Source: an uncultured bacterium
GTDB taxonomy: Bacteria > Cyanobacteriota > Vampirovibrionia > Gastranaerophilales > Gastranaerophilaceae
NCBI GenBank assembly: GCA_937894665.1
Contig: CALAWF010000094.1
Span: 1 to 6,215 of the forward strand
Length of the DNA: 6,215 bases
Direction: 5' to 3'
In this document: piece by piece, positions 1 to 6,163 of the stretch
How the letters are laid out: every line of letters begins with the position of its first letter
Numbering within the stretch: position 1 is the first letter of the stretch
Notes under the pieces: model-generated
What the model saw: only the letters and a program-made list of their open reading frames with translations
Told to the model about the DNA's origin: nothing
Database searches by the model: none
Program-made: the position numbers and the translations under genes

Positions 1-761
1 TGATATATTAATTTAGATTCGTATAATTTTGAAGTTAACGGTTCAAATACAGGAGCCGGAAGTTCTACTCTAACCCCAACGTCAACTGCGTTGTTAACCA
101 TACCGATTTTATGTTTTGCAAATTCGTGAGTTAACCAATCTGCTCCTTCTCTTCCCGGAGCTATGATTGTGTATTCTGCTGAAATTGTTTCACCGTTATC
201 AAGTTCAATTCCTTTGACTTGTTCGCATTCAACGATTAAAGATTTTGCAGAAATATTATTTAGAATAGTAATTCTTTCATCTAAATAATCTTGCATATTT
301 TTAAGAACATCTAAACTTCTTTCTGTTCCAAGGTGTCTTACAGGTGAGTGAACAAGTTTTAATTCTGCTAACACTGCTTGGTGTTCGATTTCTTCAAAAA
401 CTTTTTTATCTGTTCCAAAAACTTCTTCTGTAGCACCATATTTTAAATATAATTTATCAGCATAATCGATTAAGTCTTCTGCTTGTTGTCTTGTCATGTA
501 GTCCACAAGGTGTCCGCCAACATCCGGTGTAAGAGTTAATTTCCCGTCAGAGAAAGCTCCTGCTCCACCCCAACCGCATAACAAACCGCAACGTTTGCAG
601 TTTACACATTTTGGAGAACCTTCACGAATTGGACATTTTCTCTTTTCAATTCTTTGTCCTTTTTCGATTAGAACGATTTTCCAATCAGGTTTTAGTTTCA
701 TAATTTCTAAGGCTGCAAAGATTCCGGCAGGACCTGCACCGATAATTGCTACATTGTACAT
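1..761 (-). CDS. FAD-dependent oxidoreductase, COG2509 type (partial, C-terminus outside window)
   Basis: Reading leftward from ATG at 761-759, 253 codons stay open to the window edge, so the C-terminal part is missing. The start is supported by a GGAGA ribosome site at 769-773, seven bases upstream. Residues 1-13 form a dinucleotide-binding beta-alpha-beta start (VAIIGAGPAG, Gly8/Gly10/Gly13), followed by an acidic strand end (LIEKG, Glu33) expected to bind the FAD ribose. Residues 43-62 carry five cysteines (43, 52, 55, 58, 62), directly followed by GWGGAGAFSDGKL. From memory, this cysteine cluster plus GGAG..SDGK block marks the uncharacterised FAD-dependent dehydrogenases of COG2509. A second FAD-contact motif, IIAPGREGADWL, lies at 199-210. 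The electron acceptor and substrate are unknown. The protein is probably cytosolic, with no signal peptide. It is transcribed away from the cell-wall operon and shares its upstream region. Family assignment is fairly sure; the reaction is not. Confidence 0.85.
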   Translation of the reverse strand, partial: MYNVAIIGAGPAGIFAALEIMKLKPDWKIVLIEKGQRIEKRKCPIREGSPKCVNCKRCGLLCGWGGAGAFSDGKLTLTPDVGGHLVDYMTRQQAEDLIDYADKLYLKYGATEEVFGTDKKVFEEIEHQAVLAELKLVHSPVRHLGTERSLDVLKNMQDYLDERITILNNISAKSLIVECEQVKGIELDNGETISAEYTIIAPGREGADWLTHEFAKHKIGMVNNAVDVGVRVELPAPVFEPLTSKLYESKLIY

Positions 762-801
762 AATCTTTTCTCCAGTTTTAATCACGCTCTTTCAATGTAT
801 C

Positions 802-815
802 TTAAACATGTTTAA
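802..815. promoter_or_regulatory. Perfect 14-bp palindrome, candidate operator
   Basis: TTAAACATGTTTAA is a perfect inverted repeat with no spacer. It does not extend further, because the flanking bases 801 and 816 do not pair. It sits in the divergent intergenic region, just downstream of the likely leftward start point and about 85 bases upstream of the PBP gene. Such a site could bind a dimeric repressor controlling the oxidoreductase gene. AT-rich DNA makes short palindromes more likely, so function is unproven. Confidence 0.35.
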
Positions 816-826
816 AATTCAATCTG

Positions 827-834
827 ATTATAAT
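827..834. promoter_or_regulatory. Symmetric -10-like element ATTATAAT, possible promoter for the leftward FAD gene
   Basis: ATTATAAT is its own reverse complement, so it offers a consensus TATAAT on both strands: minus strand at 832-827 and plus strand at 829-834. Read leftward it would start RNA near 820, giving the oxidoreductase gene a leader of about 59 bases. I see no convincing -35 box at 16-18 bases on either strand, so the call rests on the -10 and its position between divergent genes. Confidence 0.4.
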
Positions 835-866
835 GTTATGTAAAGAATTTGCTATATATAATTTGA

Positions 867-875
867 TGGTATAAT
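867..875 (+). promoter_or_regulatory. Extended -10 promoter for the PBP-led operon
   Basis: TGGTATAAT contains the consensus TATAAT hexamer (870-875) preceded by TGn, the extended -10 signature that reduces the need for a -35 box. The best -35-like hexamer is TTGCTA at 849-854, but its 15-base spacing is short. RNA would begin near 882, about 20 bases before the PBP ATG, leaving room for the ribosome site GGGAGAG at 891-897. This is the strongest rightward promoter seen upstream of the operon. Confidence 0.65.
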
Positions 876-901
876 GTAATGGTTTAGAATGGGAGAGTGT
901 C

Positions 902-3067
902 ATGTCAAGTTCGTACGAAAGATATAAAAGGCAAAGAGCCGCAAGAGATATTGCAAGAGAAAATATTTCAAGAAAAAAAGAAAATAAATTTTTCAGTAAC
1001 TTAAAAATGTTTGTGTTGTCAACTACAGCACTTTCATTGGCTTGTTTTGTGTCTTTGAATTTGTACTTATCTTCTCTTCCTCCTATTGAAAATTTAGAAG
1101 ATTTTAAACCAAATATTGTAACTAAATTCTACTCAGAAGATGGTGAAGTTATTAAAACCTTTACCGCTTATACTTATGACAAAGTTGATTTGAAAGATGT
1201 TCCGGATCAATTGAAGAATGCTTTAATTGCGACAGAAGATAAAAATTTCTATCATCATAAAGGTTATGATATTTTAGGTATCGTAAGATCTTCTGTTCAA
1301 AACGTTATTGCAAGACGTACTGTACAAGGTGCAAGTACTTTGACTCAACAGTTATCAAGAATTTTATTCTTGTCGAATGAAAGAACTTTCACAAGAAAGA
1401 TTAAAGAACTGGAAATTTCCGCAAGAATAGAAAAAACAATTTCTAAAGACCAAATTTTAGAAATGTATTTGAATAATGTTTATTTGGGTTCCGGTGCTTA
1501 TGGTGTTTCAGCGGCTTCAAAAATCTATTTCAATAAGAAGTTGAGCCAATTGACACTTCCTGAACTTGCAATGATTGCAGGTTTGCCGCAAGCTCCATCT
1601 GTTTATAACCCATATAATAATAAAGACTTGGCTATAAAAAGACGTAATCAGGTTCTTAAAAGAATGCTGACTATGAAATATATAACAGAAGATGAGTATA
1701 ACAAAGCTATTGATGCTCCGTTGCACTTGAGTACTGTTCCTCAACTTTATACAACGAACAAGGCTCCATATTTCAGTGATTATGTAATGAAAGAAATGGA
1801 AAAATTAGGTTTTGAAGAAACAGATATTATCCATGGCGGTTATAAAGTTGTAACAACTTTGGATTCGAAAGCTCAAGAAGCTGCAAATGAATCTATTTTG
1901 AAAAATATGAGAGCTTGGGGTTTAACAAAACCATCTCAACAGGCTGCCGTATTTTCATTCAGCCCAATTGACGGTAGAATTTTAGTTTTCGCAGGCGGTA
2001 AAAACTATGGCGAAACACAATATGACCGTGTAACTCAATCAGTAAGGGCACCCGGGTCTGCATTCAAGCCTATTGTTTATGCTGCTGCAATGGAAAAAGG
2101 TATAACTCCTAATGATATAGTTGATGATAGTCCTATTACTATTGGTAATTGGTCGCCTCACAACTCTAGCCACAGATATAGAGGGAAAATCCCTGTATAT
2201 AAAGCATTGATGATTTCATCAAATGTTTGTGCCGCTAGAATGATTCAAGAAGTTGGTATCCGTTCCGTAATCCAACTGGCAAGAGTTTTGGGTATAACAA
2301 CTCCGCTTGAATATGACTATACAATTTCTTTAGGTTCAAACGGCGTTAAAATGTTTGAATTTGTAAGAGCTTACGGAGCTTTTGCAAATGGCGGTTATAT
2401 TGTTCAACCTTACGCAATTGAAAGAATTGAAGATTCAAGGGGAAGAGTTTTGTATAGAGCTACGAAGACAAAATCTTCTCATCAATTGAGTTTGAAAACA
2501 GCAGCAGAAATGACTGCAATGTTAAAAACAGTTATCTTATCCGGTACCGGTACAGCTGCAAATATCGGAAAACCTGCAGCAGGTAAAACCGGAACAACAG
2601 ATGATAACAAAGATGCCTACTTTGTAGGCTATACTCCTGATATTGTTACAGGGGTATGGGTTGGAGATGATAATAACAAAAAGATTAACGGTTTGTATGG
2701 TGGTACAATTCCTGCAAGAATTTGGAAAGATATTATGACTGTTGCAACTCGTGATTATGGTGCTAAAGATTTTGATTATCCTGTAATCGAACTTTCAAAT
2801 TATAGTGCATCATTTACAAAGGCAAAAGTTATAGGAGATGATGAAAATCCTAAAAATGAAGGAAAATCTGTTGTAAATAACGAACCTGTTCAAGATGCTG
2901 AAACTCCTTCAACTCCTGAAATTCCGCAAAAGACTCTTAATGTTGCAAAAGAAGCGGCAGGCGAACCAAAACAAACTAAACCTCAATCCGCTCCCGTACC
3001 GCAAGCAAAACCTTCCGGAACTAAATCGGCTCCAATTCCAATGGCAGTTCCTGAAAGTTTGAGATAA
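902..3067 (+). CDS. Class A penicillin-binding protein (PBP1A family; peptidoglycan glycosyltransferase/transpeptidase)
   Basis: This 721-residue bifunctional enzyme polymerises lipid II into glycan strands and crosslinks the stem peptides outside the cytoplasmic membrane. A basic cytoplasmic tail (1-30) precedes one membrane segment at about 34-57. The GT51 glycosyltransferase domain follows at about 70-245. It shows ATEDKNFYHHKG with catalytic Glu112, GASTLTQQL (143-151), RKIKE with probable second Glu169, and the LNNVYLGSGAYGV block (190-202). The transpeptidase domain spans about 345-615 and has all three penicillin-binding motifs: SAFK (Ser386 nucleophile, Lys389), SSN (439-441) and KTGT (562-565). 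Residues from about 635 form a Pro/Lys/Glu-rich, probably disordered tail. Length is within the normal range for the family. The ATG start has GGAG at 892-895, six bases upstream. It heads a rightward gene set that ends with a SPOR protein, which fits a role in wall growth or division. Confidence 0.97.
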   Translation: MSSSYERYKRQRAARDIARENISRKKENKFFSNLKMFVLSTTALSLACFVSLNLYLSSLPPIENLEDFKPNIVTKFYSEDGEVIKTFTAYTYDKVDLKDVPDQLKNALIATEDKNFYHHKGYDILGIVRSSVQNVIARRTVQGASTLTQQLSRILFLSNERTFTRKIKELEISARIEKTISKDQILEMYLNNVYLGSGAYGVSAASKIYFNKKLSQLTLPELAMIAGLPQAPSVYNPYNNKDLAIKRRNQVLKRMLTMKYITEDEYNKAIDAPLHLSTVPQLYTTNKAPYFSDYVMKEMEKLGFEETDIIHGGYKVVTTLDSKAQEAANESILKNMRAWGLTKPSQQAAVFSFSPIDGRILVFAGGKNYGETQYDRVTQSVRAPGSAFKPIVYAAAMEKGITPNDIVDDSPITIGNWSPHNSSHRYRGKIPVYKALMISSNVCAARMIQEVGIRSVIQLARVLGITTPLEYDYTISLGSNGVKMFEFVRAYGAFANGGYIVQPYAIERIEDSRGRVLYRATKTKSSHQLSLKTAAEMTAMLKTVILSGTGTAANIGKPAAGKTGTTDDNKDAYFVGYTPDIVTGVWVGDDNNKKINGLYGGTIPARIWKDIMTVATRDYGAKDFDYPVIELSNYSASFTKAKVIGDDENPKNEGKSVVNNEPVQDAETPSTPEIPQKTLNVAKEAAGEPKQTKPQSAPVPQAKPSGTKSAPIPMAVPESLR

Positions 3068-3082
3068 TTGTTTGTAAATTCC

Positions 3083-3111
3083 TTGATAAAATCCCGTTTT
3101 TGATATATCTT
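3083..3111 (+). promoter_or_regulatory. Possible internal promoter before the HEAT-repeat gene
   Basis: TTGATA (3083-3088, five of six matches to the -35 consensus) is 17 bases from TATCTT (3106-3111, four of six matches to -10). A shifted reading uses TATATC at 3104-3109 with 15-base spacing. The 66-base gap between the PBP and HEAT genes is the only gap in the operon large enough for a promoter, and it contains no clear terminator hairpin. The four downstream genes may therefore have their own supply of RNA as well as read-through from 867-875. Confidence 0.3.
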
Positions 3112-3121
3112 TGAGTTTGAA

Positions 3122-3126
3122 GAGGG
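3122..3126 (+). promoter_or_regulatory. Ribosome binding site that fixes the TTG start of the HEAT-repeat gene
   Basis: GAGGG lies seven bases before TTG at 3134-3136, an ideal distance. No ATG or GTG in the same frame is comparably placed, so the unusual TTG start is well supported. Confidence 0.7.
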
Positions 3127-3133
3127 ACACTCA

Positions 3134-4093
3134 TTGAGTAATAATAACGGTCTTGATTTTAAGTTAATAGCAGAAAAATGTGGTTTGAATTCTAAAAACG
3201 ACATAGATTCTGTGCTTTCGGATATTGATAATTTGAAAAATGAATATCCGCAAAAAGATTTGATTGCTATTTATAATTATTTGCTTGCAAACGCTCAAGA
3301 GCCTGATGTAATTATGCACTTGATTAGATGTGTTGATATGTATAGAGATTCATCCAGTTTAGAACCTCTTGTGGATATTTTGCTTTTTAGAAATGGTGAT
3401 TCTTTAGACTTAAATCAAAAAGAGAAATATAATAATGTACGTGCAATGTGTGCCAAGGCTATTGCTAATCAAAAAAATACTAATGTTGTATCTTCATTAT
3501 TATATTGTTTGAATAATAAAAACGAAAATTATAAAGTTCGTTTGGCTTGTGCGGATGCTCTTGGGAGGATTGGTGATAAATATGCCGTTGCACCTCTTAT
3601 AGAAGTTATGAAAGATGAAGATGAAAAATCTGTTTATCTTCGGGAATCTGCCGTTTCTGCTTTGGGCTTGCTAGGAGATGCGAGAGCATTAGATCCTATT
3701 GTAAGTATTATTGAAACCAAACAGGGTATAATGGATAAGTTTTCTTTTTTGAAAGAACGTGCGATAGAAGCTCTTATGAAAATGGGTTTTGGTAATAATG
3801 AAAGAGTATTTAAAGCATTAAAGAATTCATTGTCAGATGAATCCGCTCAGGTTAGAATCAATGCAATTGAAGCTCTTATGGATTCTGATAATCCGAAAGC
3901 CTATGATACAATTAAAGATGTTTTAGATAACGATTCGGATGAAGAGGTGAAGAAAAACGCATTGATTGCACTTTACAATATGTCTGATAGAAGTATTTTA
4001 GATATGGTTGTAAATTCTCCGAATTATTCTGATGCTTTGAAGATGGAAGCCGTTGGAATAATTGATGAATATGAAACGGAAGGTGAAACATAA
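3134..4093 (+). CDS. HEAT-repeat (PBS-lyase-type) protein of unknown function
   Basis: This 319-residue, soluble, mostly helical protein has no signal peptide or membrane segment. From about residue 100 it is built of tandem helical repeats of roughly 30-35 residues. The clearest is 134-160, with the pattern VRLACADALGRIGD followed by a second helix, VAPLIEVMKD. Others lie near 101-126, 168-195, 207-232, 239-264 and 271-295. The motif xVRxxAxxALGxxGDxxAxxPLxxxL is typical of HEAT repeats of the PBS-lyase family, named from cyanobacterial phycobilin lyases but widespread as protein-binding scaffolds. The N-terminal 100 residues are helical-looking but not clearly repetitive. No catalytic residues are recognisable. 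It starts at TTG with a good upstream GAGGG. Its stop is only three bases from the queC ATG, so the two are probably translationally coupled. A protein-protein adaptor role is inferred; the partner is unknown. Confidence 0.85.
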   Translation: MSNNNGLDFKLIAEKCGLNSKNDIDSVLSDIDNLKNEYPQKDLIAIYNYLLANAQEPDVIMHLIRCVDMYRDSSSLEPLVDILLFRNGDSLDLNQKEKYNNVRAMCAKAIANQKNTNVVSSLLYCLNNKNENYKVRLACADALGRIGDKYAVAPLIEVMKDEDEKSVYLRESAVSALGLLGDARALDPIVSIIETKQGIMDKFSFLKERAIEALMKMGFGNNERVFKALKNSLSDESAQVRINAIEALMDSDNPKAYDTIKDVLDNDSDEEVKKNALIALYNMSDRSILDMVVNSPNYSDALKMEAVGIIDEYETEGET

Positions 4094-4096
4094 ATT

Positions 4097-4765
4097 ATGG
4101 TAAAATCAGCAATTTTGTTATCCGGAGGTTTAGACTCTCTTGTTAGTTTAGGTTTAAAAAAAGAAGAGTTAAATGTCGCTTTGGCTTTGACTTTTGATTA
4201 CGGACAAAAATCCGGCGAACAAGAAATAGAAACTTCTCGTAAAATTTGTGAATATTATGGAATTGAACATAGGGTAATAAAATTAAATTGGCTTTCTGAA
4301 ATTACAAATACTGCGTTGTGTTCAGATAGTGATGTCCCAACCGGAAAAGAACTTGATAATCCCGAAAATTCCGCAAAACTTGTTTGGGTTCCTAATCGTA
4401 ACGGTTTGTTTTTGAATATTGCAGGTAGCTTTGCAGATTCTATGGATATAGATTATATTTTGATAGGTGCAAACAAAGAAGAAGGACAAACTTTTCCGGA
4501 TAATACTCAAGAATTTATAGATGCGGTGAATAAAGAGTTTGAATATTCAACCCAAAAACATCCGAAAGTTGTTGCACCCTTGATAAATTGCAACAAAAAT
4601 GATATAGTCATGTTAGCCTTGAAGCATGGTGTGCCTTTAGAACTTGTAAGGAGCTGTTATCAAGGTGAAGAAAAACATTGCGGGATATGTGAGTCGTGTA
4701 CAAGATTGAAGCATGCTCTTCTTGCAAATGGTGATACGCATTATATAAAAATATTATTTGGATAA
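4097..4765 (+). CDS. queC: 7-cyano-7-deazaguanine (preQ0) synthase QueC
   Basis: QueC converts 7-carboxy-7-deazaguanine and ammonia to preQ0 using ATP, in the cytosolic pathway to queuosine in tRNA. The 222-residue protein is the usual length. It opens with the PP-loop ATP-pyrophosphatase motif SGGLDS (residues 9-14) and the LTFDYGQKSGEQE block (31-43). VPNRNGLFLNIA (98-109) and IGANKEEGQTFPDN (123-136) follow. The C-terminal zinc site is intact, with Cys187, Cys195, Cys198 and Cys201 in SC...HCGICESC. After FPD the sequence reads NTQEF, whereas well-known bacterial QueC proteins have a Cys-Arg pair there; archaeal-type members read more like this one. The ribosome site AAGGTG at 4080-4085 overlaps the end of the HEAT gene. 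QueD, QueE and Tgt are not in the window, so the rest of the pathway must be elsewhere or preQ0 precursors are obtained otherwise. Confidence 0.95.
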   Translation: MVKSAILLSGGLDSLVSLGLKKEELNVALALTFDYGQKSGEQEIETSRKICEYYGIEHRVIKLNWLSEITNTALCSDSDVPTGKELDNPENSAKLVWVPNRNGLFLNIAGSFADSMDIDYILIGANKEEGQTFPDNTQEFIDAVNKEFEYSTQKHPKVVAPLINCNKNDIVMLALKHGVPLELVRSCYQGEEKHCGICESCTRLKHALLANGDTHYIKILFG

Positions 4766-4770
4766 TAGGG

Positions 4771-5328
4771 ATGATAAAAACATTATTTATTGATGACGAA
4801 ATTAAATATATCGGTTCGCAATTAGCTCCACATTGGATTTATAAAAATTTTAAAATCCAAGGTGATGCAATAGTTGCGTTTTGCGGTGAATGCGAAGTTA
4901 AATTGACTGAAATGGTTGATATTGAAGATGTCATAAATAATGAACCGATTTATAGCAAATATATGCTAAGTTTTATCACTGAACAATTTAATGTTAACCT
5001 TGTAGAAGGTGTGTTAAGACAGAGATTGTTGGTTACTTGCATAAAAGAAGCTCTTGAAAAAAGAGGTTTCAAAGCACGCAGAAGCGGTGATGATATATTT
5101 GTTAATGATAAAAAATTGTCTGTTTCTATTGCGACAAAATCTTTAACTTCAATTTTAATCCATACCGGCGTAAATATTTTATCCGATGATGCCCCGATTC
5201 CTGTTTCAGGTTTGGAAAGTGATTTAGGGATAAAAGATGTAAAGAATTTTGCAATTGAAGTAATGAAAAATTATAGTGAAGAACTTGATGATATTGTTTT
5301 GGCAAGTACAAAAGTCAGAGGTGTTTAA
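4771..5328 (+). CDS. DUF366 family protein
   Basis: I recognise this 185-residue protein as DUF366, a family of unknown function described mainly from archaea and scattered bacteria. Recognisable blocks are YIGSQLAPHW (13-22), GDAIVAF (31-37), RRSGDDIFVNDKKLSVSIAT (103-122), LIHTGVNI (129-136) and a short end, STKVRGV (179-185). The 103-136 stretch resembles the substrate-binding part of lipoate and biotin protein ligases, where a lysine in a similar DDI...GKKIS setting contacts the acyl-adenylate. That is a resemblance by eye, not proof of activity. There is no signal peptide or membrane helix, so it is probably cytosolic. It begins five bases after the queC stop; the only ribosome-site-like sequence is GGAT at 4760-4763, so translation may depend on coupling to queC. 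It overlaps the next gene by one base. A role near 7-deazaguanine metabolism is inferred from the neighbour only. Confidence 0.75.
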   Translation: MIKTLFIDDEIKYIGSQLAPHWIYKNFKIQGDAIVAFCGECEVKLTEMVDIEDVINNEPIYSKYMLSFITEQFNVNLVEGVLRQRLLVTCIKEALEKRGFKARRSGDDIFVNDKKLSVSIATKSLTSILIHTGVNILSDDAPIPVSGLESDLGIKDVKNFAIEVMKNYSEELDDIVLASTKVRGV

Positions 5329-5330
5329 TG
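5318..5330 (+). promoter_or_regulatory. Ribosome site and TAATG stop-start overlap between the DUF366 and SPOR genes
   Basis: GAGGTG (5318-5323) lies inside the last codons of the DUF366 gene. The stop TAA (5326-5328) shares its final A with the ATG (5328-5330) of the next gene. Such an arrangement usually means the same ribosome terminates and restarts, keeping the two proteins at linked levels. Confidence 0.75.
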
Positions 5331-6089
5331 TTAAAAGATACTGATAGATACGAAAACTCATCACATTTTACCTATAGTGATTACAAAAGAAAAGTTAAAA
5401 AATCCCCTAATAAGGATTTGAGAATTTTTGTATCTGTTTTCATTGTTGGGGTTTTGATAATCTTAGGGTTTGCCAAAATTTTATCTCCAAATGTTGATGT
5501 TGCTATTACAAATGAGAACGAAAATGCTGCATCTTCTGCAATATCAGATAGTGATGAAGAAGCTAATAATTCTGTAATCGATGATAGATTGAAACATATC
5601 AAAATGGAAGATGAAGGTAAAAAAGTTGGTGATAACGATATGTTTTCTCCTGAACTTGATGAAAAAGTTGTTCTTCCTAACCACAAAAAGAAAACGACAG
5701 GACAAATGGAAGCTGAGATGGCAGATTATATGAATGCTCAAAAAGCTGAGCAACAGCAGCCAAAACAAGATGCCAAACCTCAAGTTGTTGATAATCACAA
5801 GACGACAGCTACAGCACCTGCTCCTCAAGAAAAGAAAATCCAATCAACTCCTCAACCGGCTCAAATTGTTAATGCTAGGGTTGTTGTTGGTTATTATGCA
5901 ACAGAAAAACAAGCAGAAGTTGCAAAATCAATTATTCAAGACGCAGGGGTTGGAGTTTCACCTGTAGTTAAAAACTTGGGCGGTTACTATACTTTGCAAG
6001 TTGGCTCATACTCTTCACGAGAAAAAGCTCAACAAGCTGCAAATAACTTGTTAAAAAATAACTTCCCAGCAAGAGTGATAGTTGATTAG
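5328..6089 (+). CDS. Membrane-anchored SPOR-domain protein (probable septal peptidoglycan-binding division protein)
   Basis: The 253-residue protein has a basic cytoplasmic N-terminus (1-31), one hydrophobic membrane segment (about 32-52) and a long acidic then Gln/Pro/Lys-rich linker (55-180). It ends in a SPOR domain at 182-253. The SPOR domain shows the usual two related halves: VVVGYYATEKQAEVAKSII (185-203), and YYTLQVGSYSSREKAQQAAN (220-239) followed by a final strand, ARVIVD. The layout, with a single N-terminal helix, flexible periplasmic linker and C-terminal SPOR, matches FtsN- and DamX-like proteins. SPOR domains bind glycan strands stripped of stem peptides at the division septum. 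No enzymatic motif is visible, so it is likely a recruiter or regulator. Its place in the same operon as a class A PBP supports a cell-wall role. It is not demonstrably FtsN, since the essential FtsN segment is not recognisable by eye. Confidence 0.9.
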   Translation: MLKDTDRYENSSHFTYSDYKRKVKKSPNKDLRIFVSVFIVGVLIILGFAKILSPNVDVAITNENENAASSAISDSDEEANNSVIDDRLKHIKMEDEGKKVGDNDMFSPELDEKVVLPNHKKKTTGQMEAEMADYMNAQKAEQQQPKQDAKPQVVDNHKTTATAPAPQEKKIQSTPQPAQIVNARVVVGYYATEKQAEVAKSIIQDAGVGVSPVVKNLGGYYTLQVGSYSSREKAQQAANNLLKNNFPARVIVD

Positions 6090-6128
6090 TTATTTAAAAG
6101 TTTTACGTTTATAATCTTTCCAATTCCC

Positions 6129-6157
6129 TTGTATTTTTGCTATATTTTTCATATAAT
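6129..6157 (+). promoter_or_regulatory. Promoter for the gene starting at 6164
   Basis: TTGTAT (6129-6134) and consensus TATAAT (6152-6157) are separated by exactly 17 bases. The expected RNA start is at about 6163-6165, on or next to the ATG at 6164. The 74-base gap after the SPOR gene contains no GC-rich hairpin followed by a T run, so I cannot place an intrinsic terminator for the upstream operon. Confidence 0.6.
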
Positions 6158-6163
6158 TTGGGT

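Noticed and set aside
595..843. Open frame of 82 codons on the plus strand, opposite the oxidoreductase gene
   Set aside because: It lies antisense to the well-supported flavoprotein N-terminus and runs into the promoter region. It has no recognisable motif and no ribosome site.
895..3132. GAGTGTC before the PBP start (895-901) and GACACTC before the HEAT gene start (3126-3132) are reverse complements
   Set aside because: Seven bases over 2.2 kb is easily chance, and each overlaps or abuts a ribosome site, which explains the purine-rich part.
4771..5328. DUF366 gene considered as a true lipoate or biotin ligase
   Set aside because: Only a short segment resembles those enzymes. The N-terminal SQLAPHW block and the overall length fit DUF366 better.
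5381..5843. Two overlapping minus-strand frames of about 100 codons opposite the SPOR gene
   Set aside because: Their Ser/Phe/Leu-rich composition is what the reverse strand of the acidic, Lys/Gln-rich SPOR linker produces. The plus-strand gene has a clear domain, ribosome site and coupled start.
5734..5967. Plus-strand 77-codon frame inside the SPOR gene
   Set aside because: It is a shifted frame of the Gln/Lys-rich linker, giving a Leu/Lys-rich product with no motif or ribosome site.
6090..6128. Possible terminator after the SPOR gene (TAAAAGTTTTA near 6094-6104)
   Set aside because: The repeat leaves almost no loop, has no GC pairs and is not followed by a proper T run, so it does not make an intrinsic terminator.
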